Below are positions 1-9,800 of a stretch of 64,000 bases of DNA, in pieces. The stretch is from the NCBI GenBank assembly GCA_001839685.1, contig MLAK01000741.1:1-64000 (forward strand), written 5' to 3'. Position 1 is the first letter of the stretch. Each line of letters opens with the position of its first letter. This DNA is from Tritrichomonas foetus (lineage: Eukaryota > Parabasalia > Tritrichomonadida > Tritrichomonadidae). The position numbers were made by a program, and so were the translations under genes. A model generated the notes under the pieces. That model did not search any database, was not told where the DNA came from, and worked only from the letters and a program-made list of their open reading frames with translations.

Positions 1-51
<51 letters not shown>
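1..51. repeat. Poly(A) tract at window edge
   Basis: The window opens with an uninterrupted run of 51 A. It may be a homopolymer next to an assembly break or the edge of a low-complexity tract; its true length cannot be judged from short-read assembly. Confidence 0.9.
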
Positions 52-53
<2 letters not shown>

Positions 54-1129
54 TTACCAATGACATCTATAGAAGTTGATTCTATAAATTCTGAATTTTA
101 AATTCATAACAGGAAAGATGTTTCTAAAGAAATTGAAAATTATCGAATTGAAATTGGAATGACACATGCTATGAATCTTTGATCATTTGATTGATCTCCA
201 AATCATGAAATCAAATAATCAACAAATAACCGAACAAACAAATCTTAAGTAATTGTTCAATTTTTTAATAAACAATATTTTTGAAATTGATATAAATATC
301 ATAATTACTGATTAACTTAATGGAAGGCTTAATTGGTGAATTTATAGAAAGTTTTCATTTTTGGGATTTAAAGAATTAAGATCATTATCTCGAATAATAT
401 GAACGATTCTTTCATTATAATGAATTGCTTCTCAACTATTTCCATGATTATTACCATTATAGTTTAGATGAGTGTTTGGTTGCTTGTTTTCTGAATTTTC
501 TCCTCCTAAAATATTTCCTTTTTTAGTGATAGTATGATGTTTTATCACTTGTTGATAAAGTTCTTGATTCTTCTGAGCTAAAATAAAGGAAGAAACTTTT
601 GTGTTATGCGGTTTTTGATTCAATCAAGGAAAATTCAATTATTTTCAAGAAGGAAAAACAAAAAATATTTGTTACTTTCAAAAATAAAGTGTAATGTTGA
701 TTGGTGAAATATTTCCTTCACTGAATATTTCAAATTAGTAACTTTAAAATCTCAAAATAACTGTCAAGATTACTTTTCTTCCTAGATTTTGTGAAAAGCC
801 AAAATAAATAGAAAGATGGACAATTAAACGAAGAAATCCCTTATATATTGAAAAGTTATTAGAAATAGAGATTTCATCATAGTATAGAATTAGATTTACT
901 AATTCACACAACAATTGTGAATCTTGACAAACAAGAATGAAAATCATTATTTTGAAAAGTTGCCAATATTTCTATCTTATTTGTAAGTTGGCAAAAGCTT
1001 GGTGCATCTTTTATCATTCTTGATGCCATAAAAGAATTCTGATAACTCTTAAAAAGTTTTTATATTTCAATGCTTATTTAAACACTAAATTTCAATATTT
1101 ATTTGTCCACATCTCATCAAAAAATCATC
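52..1129. other. AT-rich upstream region, no recognised gene
   Basis: About 1.1 kb with no convincing gene. On the minus strand two short open stretches (about 947-744 and 623-370) are separated by stops; the second continues past a TGA in a protein-like reading. They could be remnants of a decayed gene but match no family I recognise. The 3' part should hold the promoter of the SAC/FYVE gene. Confidence 0.4.
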
Positions 1130-4100
1130 ATGCAAGATCCAACAATTATTTTCCTGAGGACTGAACTTTCAGGATCTTGCTTAATTATCAGCAACTACAA
1201 CAGAACAAATACATATGTAATTTGGTTTGACCCATTTAATGGCCATCCTTTCTTTTTTGGCATTCCTGGTTACGATATTTTCACCAATTCGGAATCTGCA
1301 AAAAAATACATTCGACAAAATTGCGGGAAATTTTTAGTAGAAAAAAAAGCGCTTTTTCTAATCGGAGTCCATAAAGTATCAAATATTTACATAATTATAT
1401 CAGTCGTCAAAAACGTAAAAGAACTCGGCCAAATATTTGAAAAGCACAAAGTATATACAATATCAGAAGTTGACCACTGGACGATAATGTTGAAAAATGA
1501 TATTTATCCTGATTATCAAGATGCAGAAAACAAAATTAATATCTTCAAACATTTCCCAATATGTGGAACTCACTTTTTCTCACCTACATTTAATTTAACA
1601 TCTTCTCTTGGTTATCCAGAAGATGAATCAATGATTTGGAATTCCACACTTCGTAAACCATTCAAAAAGTTTAATATTCCATGTTGTATCACAATGATTC
1701 AAGGGTGCATTCGTTTTATGAATATTGATGAAAAAACAGTAATTTATTCTGTCCTTCGTCGGAGATGTACAGGATTTGGTCCAATTTACGCTACCGAAGG
1801 AATAAGCCAAGGTGGAAATGCTGGAAATGAATCAGAAATAGAATGTGTGGTTCAAATTAAGCGAAGTGATTATTTTGAGACTTTTTCTCACTTTTATCGA
1901 AAATGTTCTTCGCCTGTGGCTCCAAAATCCCAATACGCAACTTCAACTGAAGAAAGTTGCATGCAAGCACCAGTTTTTTTGCACAGACTCGTAGAATCAT
2001 ACAATTTGAAACCAATTGCAATTATTGATCTTTCACACAATGACGCTCCTATATATAAAGAAACTCACCATAACGAACAAGTCAGCAGTAGCCAATCTCA
2101 TCATCAATTTAATCCACAATCTAACAATCAATCTAATTACCAATATATCAATCAATCCAATCTACAATTCAATCATATGTCTGGAATCCAGGAACTCCAG
2201 ATTGGCTTGAAAGAGAGGAAAGAAACAGTAACATCAATTTTAAAGTATGTTGTTTCATTTATTTCAAATGTATTTGATGTTAAATTATTTCAATTTGATT
2301 GGTGCCAATCCCAAGTTGATGTTTTTAAGACTGCCAATGAACTTTTATCATTAATTACTCCAATAATTGACGATTTTGGTATGAATACAATGACATGGAG
2401 TTTTTCTAATTTGGACAATTTGAATGACATTCAACCAAGTATATTCAGAAAACAATCTGGTTTTTGTATTTTATCATGCAAAAATGGAATTGATCAATCC
2501 ACAATTTCTTCTTATTTATTTACACTTTATTTTCTCGTGAAAATGATTAGCGAATTCCGTAATTATTCTATTGTTCCCCAACAATTTGACTTTCTTAAGA
2601 CTTTCAATCCTACATTGACGTCATTTGTTGGACTTTTCACGATTATCACCAATCAAATGATGGGATCAACTTATTGTGGTTCAAATTCTCTCCATGATAA
2701 GGAAATTTCTATATTATCGGGAATTACAGGTGATATATTTGAAAGTGAAATAATTCTGGAAAAACGAAAAAGGTTTTCAAATTCCGAACTTTGGCGTAAT
2801 GTAATAAATCGCTTCAAAAATAACACTGCTCATTCACTCTCATACAGTTTACATGATTGCGTTTCAATTATTCCTGGGGCTCATATTATTTCTCCAAATT
2901 CTTTAAATCCAAAAATATTTTCCACACATTTAACGTATGATACAATCAATGTTGATGAACCAATATTTCTTTCTCTTGCTCGACCAACACTCATTACTCA
3001 AATAATTCTTAAAATTCCAGTTGACAACATAATTTTCAACAACAACAACTATAATGCAAATACAAACACAAGCACTTATACAAATACAAATCATACTTTA
3101 AATACTGCAAGTCATCCATTCAACATGGAAAATAGTATTGAAAATACTAATAATCATTCTACTCCAACAATAAAGAGAACCATCTATAACACTGGCACTT
3201 CTACAAGCTTTTCTAGCAATGACAATCATACTTCTAATGATAATATCAAAATTAATAATAACTCTAGTGTGAATATGGTTAATAATCTGAATAGTGTTAG
3301 TGTTAGTCAAGGCGTTCTAAAGAAAAGTGATGCTAGAAAATCTATTGGAATTAGTGGTCTTAGAATGAATACAGAAAAAAATGATTTTCTTATTATTGAT
3401 AAAAATGATAACAATGGATTAATCAATTCAAGAAATCATAGCAGTTTTACTAGTTTAAACTATTTCAATAGTGGCAACCTTTTAATTCCTTCAGCAGTTT
3501 CGATCTATGGAGGAATGTATTTGAATCGTCTTGTCCCATTGTTTGAAAATGTTTCGATTATTCATTCTGAAAATAGTGATTTTATTCGAATTGCTGGATC
3601 ATTCAATAAAAGTTATGATTCGGAAATTGATCTGAATAATTTGGAAAAAGTTCGATTCATTAAAATTATATTCCATTCTCATTCAAGTAAGACTGTTATC
3701 AGTAATATCTTCATATATGGAAAATGCTGTAATGCTTCAATAATTCCAGAATCTCCAAATGTTACTTTACCAAGTCTGAATAAAAACCCGTCATTTTATG
3801 AACTCCCTTCAGTTGATTCAATTGTGAGATGGGAAGAAAGGAGACTCTGCAGCTTTATGTCATTCAAAGAATTTGCATATCGAATGATTGAACGAAGTTT
3901 TAATCCATTCACAATGACTATTTGGTCAGTTATGAAATTAAAGATGTTTCAAAACATTTCAGGTGGAAAAACACTCTGTTATATTTGTAGAAGTAAAATT
4001 GCAACTTTTCAGTGTGGAATGTGCGGTAAAGCTTTTTGCTTGAAATGCGCAAATCCAATGGAAATTAAAGAAATGATTGGCAATAATTCACACAAGGTAT

Positions 4101-5041
4101 TTACTACTAAGGTTTGTGAAAGTTGTGCAGCAAATAGAACTGAAGTGTCTAAGCTTTTACCAAGACTTGATTTAATGAAAGGAAGAATGATTAAAGAACT
4201 TTATCCATTCATTGGAAAATATAAATTACTGTCTGATCAAATAGCTGCTCAAAATACATATGATAATAATGGTCGATTATTAGGTGTAATGTTTGCAAGT
4301 GAACCACCAAAAGGTCAATTAATAGATGCTAATAGTGAAATTAATGAAATCCTTGCTGAATCTATTTTATCATCATTAAATCAAAATGAGTGGTGTCCAA
4401 TAGAATCTTGTGTTCCAATTTCAGTTGTCTTGAAACAAACTTCATTAATCACTGCAATTTCAGTGAAATGTTCCGAAAAACTTCAGATTTTATATAAAGA
4501 TGATATTTTTGAATTTCTTCCACCTTGCACAGAAATCACATTAGATAAACCAATTCGCACTCTAATCCTACACATGACAATTATTGGATCACCAATCCGA
4601 ATCCAAAATCTCTCATTTATTGGCAGGCCATTAGCATTCAATTTTTCATTGAAAAAACAAATTTCTAAAGTTTATGAAAATAAGCACCAAAATGTTCACT
4701 GTGATCAAACTATTTTAAATGAGAAAAATTTAATACGATTTTCATTTTCGGGATTCAGACAAATTTATGGAGTTTACTTTGAAACTCTTATCGGAAATCA
4801 AACAATCTTATTTGAATACAAAAATACAGATGAAAAAAGAATTATAATTCCTTTGAACATTCCAAAAGGATACTTCACACAAGCCACCATCGAATTGCCG
4901 ACTTATCCAATTATAAGCTCGTTTAATTTGTGGTTTTCAACTTCTGTGATTGAATTAAGAAATCGAACAATTTCACCAGTTGAATGTGTCTCAAAGAAGA
5001 GAATCTCTCCTCTTACTCCACCTTCATCACCTCGTATCTAG
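1130..5041 (+). CDS. SAC-domain phosphoinositide phosphatase-like protein with FYVE-like zinc finger (probably catalytically dead)
   Basis: Predicted 1303-residue protein. The open frame extends upstream to a TTG at 1103, but the first ATG is at 1130. The N-terminal half resembles a SAC (Sac1-type phosphoinositide phosphatase) domain: around residues 215-240 it has the RR..G..Y...GI...GN.GNE.E block typical of the family. The active-site loop CX5R(T/S) is present as C450-KNGID-Q456-S-T, so the catalytic Arg is Gln. An Asn-rich, low-complexity stretch (about 620-770) follows, then a beta-rich segment. At 950-999 there are four CxxC pairs spaced like a FYVE finger, but without the R+HHC+ motif. 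A second beta-rich segment ends the protein. The layout recalls plant SAC9-type proteins. A role in phosphoinositide sensing on endomembranes is inferred; enzymatic activity is doubtful. Confidence 0.8.
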   Translation: MQDPTIIFLRTELSGSCLIISNYNRTNTYVIWFDPFNGHPFFFGIPGYDIFTNSESAKKYIRQNCGKFLVEKKALFLIGVHKVSNIYIIISVVKNVKELGQIFEKHKVYTISEVDHWTIMLKNDIYPDYQDAENKINIFKHFPICGTHFFSPTFNLTSSLGYPEDESMIWNSTLRKPFKKFNIPCCITMIQGCIRFMNIDEKTVIYSVLRRRCTGFGPIYATEGISQGGNAGNESEIECVVQIKRSDYFETFSHFYRKCSSPVAPKSQYATSTEESCMQAPVFLHRLVESYNLKPIAIIDLSHNDAPIYKETHHNEQVSSSQSHHQFNPQSNNQSNYQYINQSNLQFNHMSGIQELQIGLKERKETVTSILKYVVSFISNVFDVKLFQFDWCQSQVDVFKTANELLSLITPIIDDFGMNTMTWSFSNLDNLNDIQPSIFRKQSGFCILSCKNGIDQSTISSYLFTLYFLVKMISEFRNYSIVPQQFDFLKTFNPTLTSFVGLFTIITNQMMGSTYCGSNSLHDKEISILSGITGDIFESEIILEKRKRFSNSELWRNVINRFKNNTAHSLSYSLHDCVSIIPGAHIISPNSLNPKIFSTHLTYDTINVDEPIFLSLARPTLITQIILKIPVDNIIFNNNNYNANTNTSTYTNTNHTLNTASHPFNMENSIENTNNHSTPTIKRTIYNTGTSTSFSSNDNHTSNDNIKINNNSSVNMVNNLNSVSVSQGVLKKSDARKSIGISGLRMNTEKNDFLIIDKNDNNGLINSRNHSSFTSLNYFNSGNLLIPSAVSIYGGMYLNRLVPLFENVSIIHSENSDFIRIAGSFNKSYDSEIDLNNLEKVRFIKIIFHSHSSKTVISNIFIYGKCCNASIIPESPNVTLPSLNKNPSFYELPSVDSIVRWEERRLCSFMSFKEFAYRMIERSFNPFTMTIWSVMKLKMFQNISGGKTLCYICRSKIATFQCGMCGKAFCLKCANPMEIKEMIGNNSHKVFTTKVCESCAANRTEVSKLLPRLDLMKGRMIKELYPFIGKYKLLSDQIAAQNTYDNNGRLLGVMFASEPPKGQLIDANSEINEILAESILSSLNQNEWCPIESCVPISVVLKQTSLITAISVKCSEKLQILYKDDIFEFLPPCTEITLDKPIRTLILHMTIIGSPIRIQNLSFIGRPLAFNFSLKKQISKVYENKHQNVHCDQTILNEKNLIRFSFSGFRQIYGVYFETLIGNQTILFEYKNTDEKRIIIPLNIPKGYFTQATIELPTYPIISSFNLWFSTSVIELRNRTISPVECVSKKRISPLTPPSSPRI

Positions 5042-5561
5042 TTTCTTTTCAATGTTTGTTTATTATAAAAATAGTACTATCCAAAAAATTCTCTCTTTTT
5101 GATCTGTTTTTTGTTATTAAGTTTGTTGATAGCCATATAGAGTTTAGACCAATAAATTCACATTAGACAAATAAATGTGATCACAAAAAATCTATCGCAA
5201 AAAAGCTAGAGACTTTTTTTCCGATGTTAGTAGAATAGAAAATAGCATATTGTGATTGGGATCTCAAATTATATCATCAGAGTCGAGACTATGAAACAAC
5301 ATTTCACAGATCACTTTGTCACTCCTGAGAAATATTATAAAAATAAAAATGACTTCCTTTTGCTAAATCAAGAATCCTTCTCCTACAAACTATCACTAAA
5401 GTTGATTAAAACATAGATTTTAGATTCGAATAAGAACTAAAATTATATTTCAGAGTTAAAAACATGAATTATTGATTTTAAACACTATCTAAACAAACGT
5501 GCTCTCAATTAAACGATCAAATAATGAGAATAAATAGTAGAAAAATCATATAATTATAAAA
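5042..5561. other. Convergent intergenic region
   Basis: The 520 bp between the 3' ends of the SAC/FYVE and guanine deaminase genes is AT-rich; I see no gene or structured element in it. Confidence 0.6.
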
Positions 5562-7019
5562 TTATTGCTTTTTAACAAGATTTCCACGAACATAAACACG
5601 AACAATGTTTCGATCATCACCAGTATGAACAAATTTATCTAATAAATCTGTTATTTTCACATTTCCAAAGCAATCGGTGAATCCTGTGTCCATATCTACC
5701 ACAATTGCATCAAATTCTTTCCCGACTACAAAATTACCAATTTTATCAGACAGTCCAAGTGCTTTTGCCCCACATTCTGTTGCCATTGTTATAACTTCTG
5801 GAACAGTTAAAGGTTGATAGTTATCTTTGTTGCCATCAACAGCTCTTTTTGTGAAAAGAATAGATCTTGAACAAACAAGTGCATTCCTCATTGAATGAAT
5901 CATTGAAATAGATTCACCACCAGCCACATCAGTTCCTAAACTCACATTTACATTTGCTTTTTGAAGTCTTTTCACATCGCATGCCCCAGAAAAAATCTGA
6001 AAGTTGGATGATGGACAGTGCGCAATTGTTGCTTTTTTCTCTGCCAACAAAAGTAATTCATTGTCAGTTAAATGAACACCATGCGCAAGAATAGTATGAG
6101 AATTAAGAAGACCAACATCATTGTACACACCACAATAGTGATCAGATTCACAATGAAGTGATTTCACTAATTCGATTTCATTCATATTTTCAGAAACATG
6201 AGATTGAATCAAAAGTGAAGGATATTCTTTTTGTATTTCTGAAAGTTTTATCATAACTTCCTTTGTGCAAGTTGGTACAAACCTTGGTGTCAATATTGGT
6301 TGAACCAAAAGATTAGCATTTTCATTTTCATTTCGATTTTCATTTTCATTTCGATTTTCATTTTCATCTCGATTTTCATTTTTATTTGTATTTTTGTTCA
6401 AAGTTTGATTGTTATCTTCGTTCTTGTTTTTATCTTCGTTAAAGGTTTGATTTAAAATATTTTGTTTTGATAGTTGAAAACATTCTTTTATAAATTTCTT
6501 TTCATTCATTGCTGCTTCGTTTGTTTCTTCGATATAAAAATGCGGAGAATTCCGATCCATTGTTACTTTCCCAACAAACGCACGTTGACCATTTTGAATA
6601 CAACATTCGGCCAGAACGAGAGAGGCGTTTTTATCAATTGTTGCAAAATATGAGGCCGTTGTTGTACCGCAGCTGAGTGAGCGTTTAACAACAGTACTGT
6701 ACACTTGTTTTGCATATTCCAGATCAGTGAATTTGGATTCAGCAGGAAACGTGTAGGTATCAAGCCATTCCATCAACGGAAGATCTAATCCGCAGCCGAT
6801 GAATGAATACTGTGGCGCATGAATGTGAGTATCAATTAGCCCTGGCATTATAAACTGTGTTTTGGTTGCTTCGATGACTTCATTATTGGGATTTGGGAGG
6901 TGATCAGAAATTGAAGTAATGATTCGGTTCGTGACAGTGAGATATTTATTTTCGAGAATTTCCAATTTACCGTCGACTGAATGAATGAAATTAGCATGGA
7001 AAACTAAAGGCTTTCCCAT
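5562..7019 (-). CDS. Guanine deaminase (amidohydrolase family)
   Basis: Predicted 485 residues. The frame continues upstream to a TTG, but the first ATG is at 7019 and gives a normal N terminus before the beta-sandwich. It hydrolyses guanine to xanthine and ammonia in purine salvage and catabolism, in the cytosol. The amidohydrolase metal-site motif PGLIDTHIHAPQY lies near residues 59-71 (H65, H67), with further ligands likely in LIQSHVSE and LAHGVHL and the catalytic Asp in SLGTD (D364). The HAPQY context is typical of guanine deaminases rather than chlorohydrolases. Residues about 193-235 are an Asn/Glu/Lys-rich insertion of near-repeats inside the barrel, which looks like a lineage-specific low-complexity loop. 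It is divergently transcribed from the PAK-like kinase at 7668. Confidence 0.93.
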   Translation of the reverse strand: MGKPLVFHANFIHSVDGKLEILENKYLTVTNRIITSISDHLPNPNNEVIEATKTQFIMPGLIDTHIHAPQYSFIGCGLDLPLMEWLDTYTFPAESKFTDLEYAKQVYSTVVKRSLSCGTTTASYFATIDKNASLVLAECCIQNGQRAFVGKVTMDRNSPHFYIEETNEAAMNEKKFIKECFQLSKQNILNQTFNEDKNKNEDNNQTLNKNTNKNENRDENENRNENENRNENENANLLVQPILTPRFVPTCTKEVMIKLSEIQKEYPSLLIQSHVSENMNEIELVKSLHCESDHYCGVYNDVGLLNSHTILAHGVHLTDNELLLLAEKKATIAHCPSSNFQIFSGACDVKRLQKANVNVSLGTDVAGGESISMIHSMRNALVCSRSILFTKRAVDGNKDNYQPLTVPEVITMATECGAKALGLSDKIGNFVVGKEFDAIVVDMDTGFTDCFGNVKITDLLDKFVHTGDDRNIVRVYVRGNLVKKQ

Positions 7020-7667
7020 TCGAGGAAGATTTTGATTGCCGAATTTGATCAAATCTTCAATTGAAATTTATTCAATTAATTATATGCGTATTCGGTCATG
7101 TATTCTAATCCTTCTAAACTTTTTGAAATTAAACTTTTCCCGTGTATATATGGTCTATAATTCTGAAGAAGGTCTAGGTTAATTTGACGTATTATTTGAC
7201 CTTTAATGTTACTCGTAACACTATTTTTTATCAGATCTTAGATGAGATGATTTTTCTTTCATGAACGAAATTATAGTTTGATATAGGCACCTTTAAATAA
7301 ATATGAGAAATGGTTCGATCGATAGAAATCGGATAAAGCCACTCTCATTGGTCGATAAATAAAATTTTTTTGTGAATAAATGATAAACTTTTTCCATTAC
7401 ATATTCAAAAAGATAGAAATGCGGATATTCAAATTTTCAATAATCTCAATTTTACATGAGATACATATTTGCTATAATATCTATATATATTCCAATTTTG
7501 ATCTTAAAATAAGAATTGATTTGTTTGGTGATTATTCAAATACGTTGAAAAAGTTTTTGGTAGTTCCAAACTTGAATTAAATTTTCAATACATTAATTGA
7601 ATTATTGAAAAATCCAAAGAACTTTGCAGCTCAGAAAAAAATTCAATCGAAAGAATAAAATAGTATC
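7020..7667. other. Divergent promoter region, guanine deaminase / PAK kinase
   Basis: The 648 bp between two divergent starts is AT-rich. It contains TATATGGTCT at 7147-7156, the same half-site found as an inverted repeat upstream of UGGT. It also holds a TTTGAC...TTATTTGACCTT block (about 7184-7202) that recurs upstream of the second PAK-like kinase. Regulatory function is inferred from the repetition only. Confidence 0.45.
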
Positions 7668-9308
7668 ATGTATCGACTTGGAAAACGCAAAGTCGCAATA
7701 ACTGGTCCCTATGATATTCAACGTGGAATTTACGTGAAAATGAATCACGAAACAGGACATTACGAAAATGTTCCGAAAACAATGGTATCAGCAATCGGAC
7801 AAAAATACGTTTCAACGATTTCCAGTTATGACGAAATCGCAAAAGAGCTAAAAATTCATGAAACAGAATCAAAATCAATCAATCCAAATTCGATATTTTT
7901 AAAAAAGCAAAATTCTGATTCTTCTCAATTGATGAAAAAGTATGATGAATTAGTTGATGAAAATAAGGGCAATAACAAACAGAATGATCAACAGTCCAAT
8001 AAAAAATCCAAAAAGAAATTCAAATATCATAAAAAGAAATCATCAGAAAAACATAGAAATGAAATTCAGATAATTAATATTAATGAAACTATTACTGATC
8101 AATCACAAAGAAAAAATGATAGAGATTTATTACAAATTAAGCTTCCTGAAAAAAACCAAAAAAGCGAAAATAGTGAAAACCAAGCAAGAGGAAAAAATAA
8201 AAATGTCGAAGAAAAAAAAGATCATCTTGTTGAAGTTGATGAAAATGCCGAACTTGGTCTTGTAGGATTACCGCATGAAAACGGAAAACAATTAAAAGCA
8301 AGTGGATTTATTAAAAAAGAAATAATCGAAAATCAACGAGATGTAATTGATGAAATAAATATGATTCAAAATTCGGGAAAACAACCACAAATTGCAGAAA
8401 GTGAAAGTACCAACTCTCATCTTGTAATACCAGCTGCTTCAGATGTCATTCTAAATACTGATCCAAGAATATTTTTGACAGATTTAGTTAAAATTGGTGC
8501 AGGATCGACATGTAAAATATATACAGCTATGTATAATGGCTCAAAAGTTGTTGTTAAAGAAAAAATGCTCAATCAAAATGAAAAGCCCCTCATTAACGAA
8601 ATTCGACTAATGGCAGCAATGAAACATTCACACATTGTTAACTTTATTTCGGCTCATCGCGTTGGTTCTTCAATATGGATCATCATGGAATACATGAATT
8701 GTGGATCAATCTCTAATATTGCTTCATATTGTGACTGCAATGAATCAGAAGTTGCTTATTTCGTAAGGGAAGCACTATTAGGAATAGAATATCTTCATAG
8801 TCAAAAAATAATTCATCGTGATATTAAAACAGATAATGTTTTAATTAGTGAAGATGGTTCAATTAAACTTGCCGACTTTGGTTCTGCCGCACAGTTGTTT
8901 AATGAAGGTGAAAATAGAAAATCTGTCGTTGGAACACCTTATTGGATGGCACCGGAATTAATTAAAGGAATTCCATATTCTTATAAAGTTGATATCTGGT
9001 CCCTTGGTGTAATGTGTCGTGAGTTAGCCGAAGGAGATCCTCCTTATGTAGAATTACCACCAAGAGAAGCATTATTTGAAATTACTTCAAAAGGTCTTCC
9101 ACTAATTTCTAATATACGACAAAGATCTTCAGAACTTCTTGATTTTTTAGATTTATGTCTAAAATTAGATCCTAAAGAACGACCAACAGCGACAGAATTA
9201 TTAACTCACACATTTTTACAAAAGGCATGTGATATTTCTCACATTCCTTCATTAATTAAGAAAGCACATGATTATCTAAATGAACCAAACGATGATGATT
9301 CTTTCTAA
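7668..9308 (+). CDS. PAK/STE20-like protein kinase with degenerate CRIB motif
   Basis: A 546-residue Ser/Thr kinase of the p21-activated (PAK) type. Residues about 10-45 resemble a CRIB/PBD Rho-GTPase-binding motif (ITGPYDI...Y.K...ETG.YENVP), but the two conserved His of HxxH are missing. A Lys/Asn/Glu-rich linker (about 100-190) follows, then a second conserved block (ELGLVGLP...LKASG) and the kinase domain, about 270-525. Catalytic residues are present: K297, HRD at 383-385, TDN, DFG with D403, and the activation segment GTPYWMAPE. It is likely a Rac/Cdc42-type effector acting on cytoskeleton or cell shape (inferred). A close paralogue lies at 11443, and a 175-bp segment is identical between the two at DNA level. 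Confidence 0.92.
   Translation: MYRLGKRKVAITGPYDIQRGIYVKMNHETGHYENVPKTMVSAIGQKYVSTISSYDEIAKELKIHETESKSINPNSIFLKKQNSDSSQLMKKYDELVDENKGNNKQNDQQSNKKSKKKFKYHKKKSSEKHRNEIQIININETITDQSQRKNDRDLLQIKLPEKNQKSENSENQARGKNKNVEEKKDHLVEVDENAELGLVGLPHENGKQLKASGFIKKEIIENQRDVIDEINMIQNSGKQPQIAESESTNSHLVIPAASDVILNTDPRIFLTDLVKIGAGSTCKIYTAMYNGSKVVVKEKMLNQNEKPLINEIRLMAAMKHSHIVNFISAHRVGSSIWIIMEYMNCGSISNIASYCDCNESEVAYFVREALLGIEYLHSQKIIHRDIKTDNVLISEDGSIKLADFGSAAQLFNEGENRKSVVGTPYWMAPELIKGIPYSYKVDIWSLGVMCRELAEGDPPYVELPPREALFEITSKGLPLISNIRQRSSELLDFLDLCLKLDPKERPTATELLTHTFLQKACDISHIPSLIKKAHDYLNEPNDDDSF
8889..9063 (+). repeat. 175-bp tract identical to 12355-12529
   Basis: I compared it base by base with the paralogous kinase gene: it is identical over 175 bp, covering the activation segment and the following part of the C-lobe. 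Sequence on either side differs at many synonymous and nonsynonymous sites. A shorter identical stretch (8811-8847 versus 12277-12313) lies upstream over the catalytic loop. The pattern fits recent gene conversion. Confidence 0.9.
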
Positions 9309-9479
9309 ATGATGTATTTCCATAATTAAATGTTTTGTTATAATAAATGTTGATATACCAAAGCCATTCGTGATGTTTGTTTTCTAAGAAAATGTCTCTT
9401 TATTTCTGAAGAAAAAATAACTATGTCATTCAATAAAACAATGATCTATATGTGAAGTAATAAGAATTATATCATCATA

Positions 9480-9800
9480 ATCGTCGAAATTCAAGAACAG
9501 TGCATCAATTCATCTCTATTTCCATGAATTAAATGTATATGATTGTTAAATGTGTATGGAATTGTTAACGATCCAGTGAATCCAATGCAATCAAAGAATG
9601 CTTCATAACCAATAGAAGTAGCACTATTTCCAATCGTTAGCAATCATGCGAGTCCACAGCATTGATAAAATGCATATCCACCAATAGAAGTAACGTTATA
9701 TGGAAATTTTTATGACCCTATGAATTGAATGCATCTATCAAACGCAAATTCACCAATGGAAGAAACACTCCTTCCTATAGTCAATGTTCCAATTCCAACA
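9480..9800 (-). pseudogene. Decayed BspA-like leucine-rich-repeat gene fragment
   Basis: Read on the minus strand, the stretch gives three successive units of the BspA/LRR_5 type: SSIGEFAFDRCIQFIGS, then SIGGYAFYQCCGLA, then TSIGYEAFFDCIGFTGSLTIP. The frame is broken between units by frameshifts and an in-frame TGA. Intact BspA-like proteins are a very large surface-protein family in trichomonads. No start, signal peptide or membrane anchor is left, so this is a relic. Confidence 0.8.

Noticed and set aside
1103..1129. TTG-initiated N-terminal extension of the SAC/FYVE gene (similar extensions at several other genes)
   Set aside because: Nuclear eukaryotic genes normally start at ATG; the extensions add no conserved sequence, so the first ATG was used.
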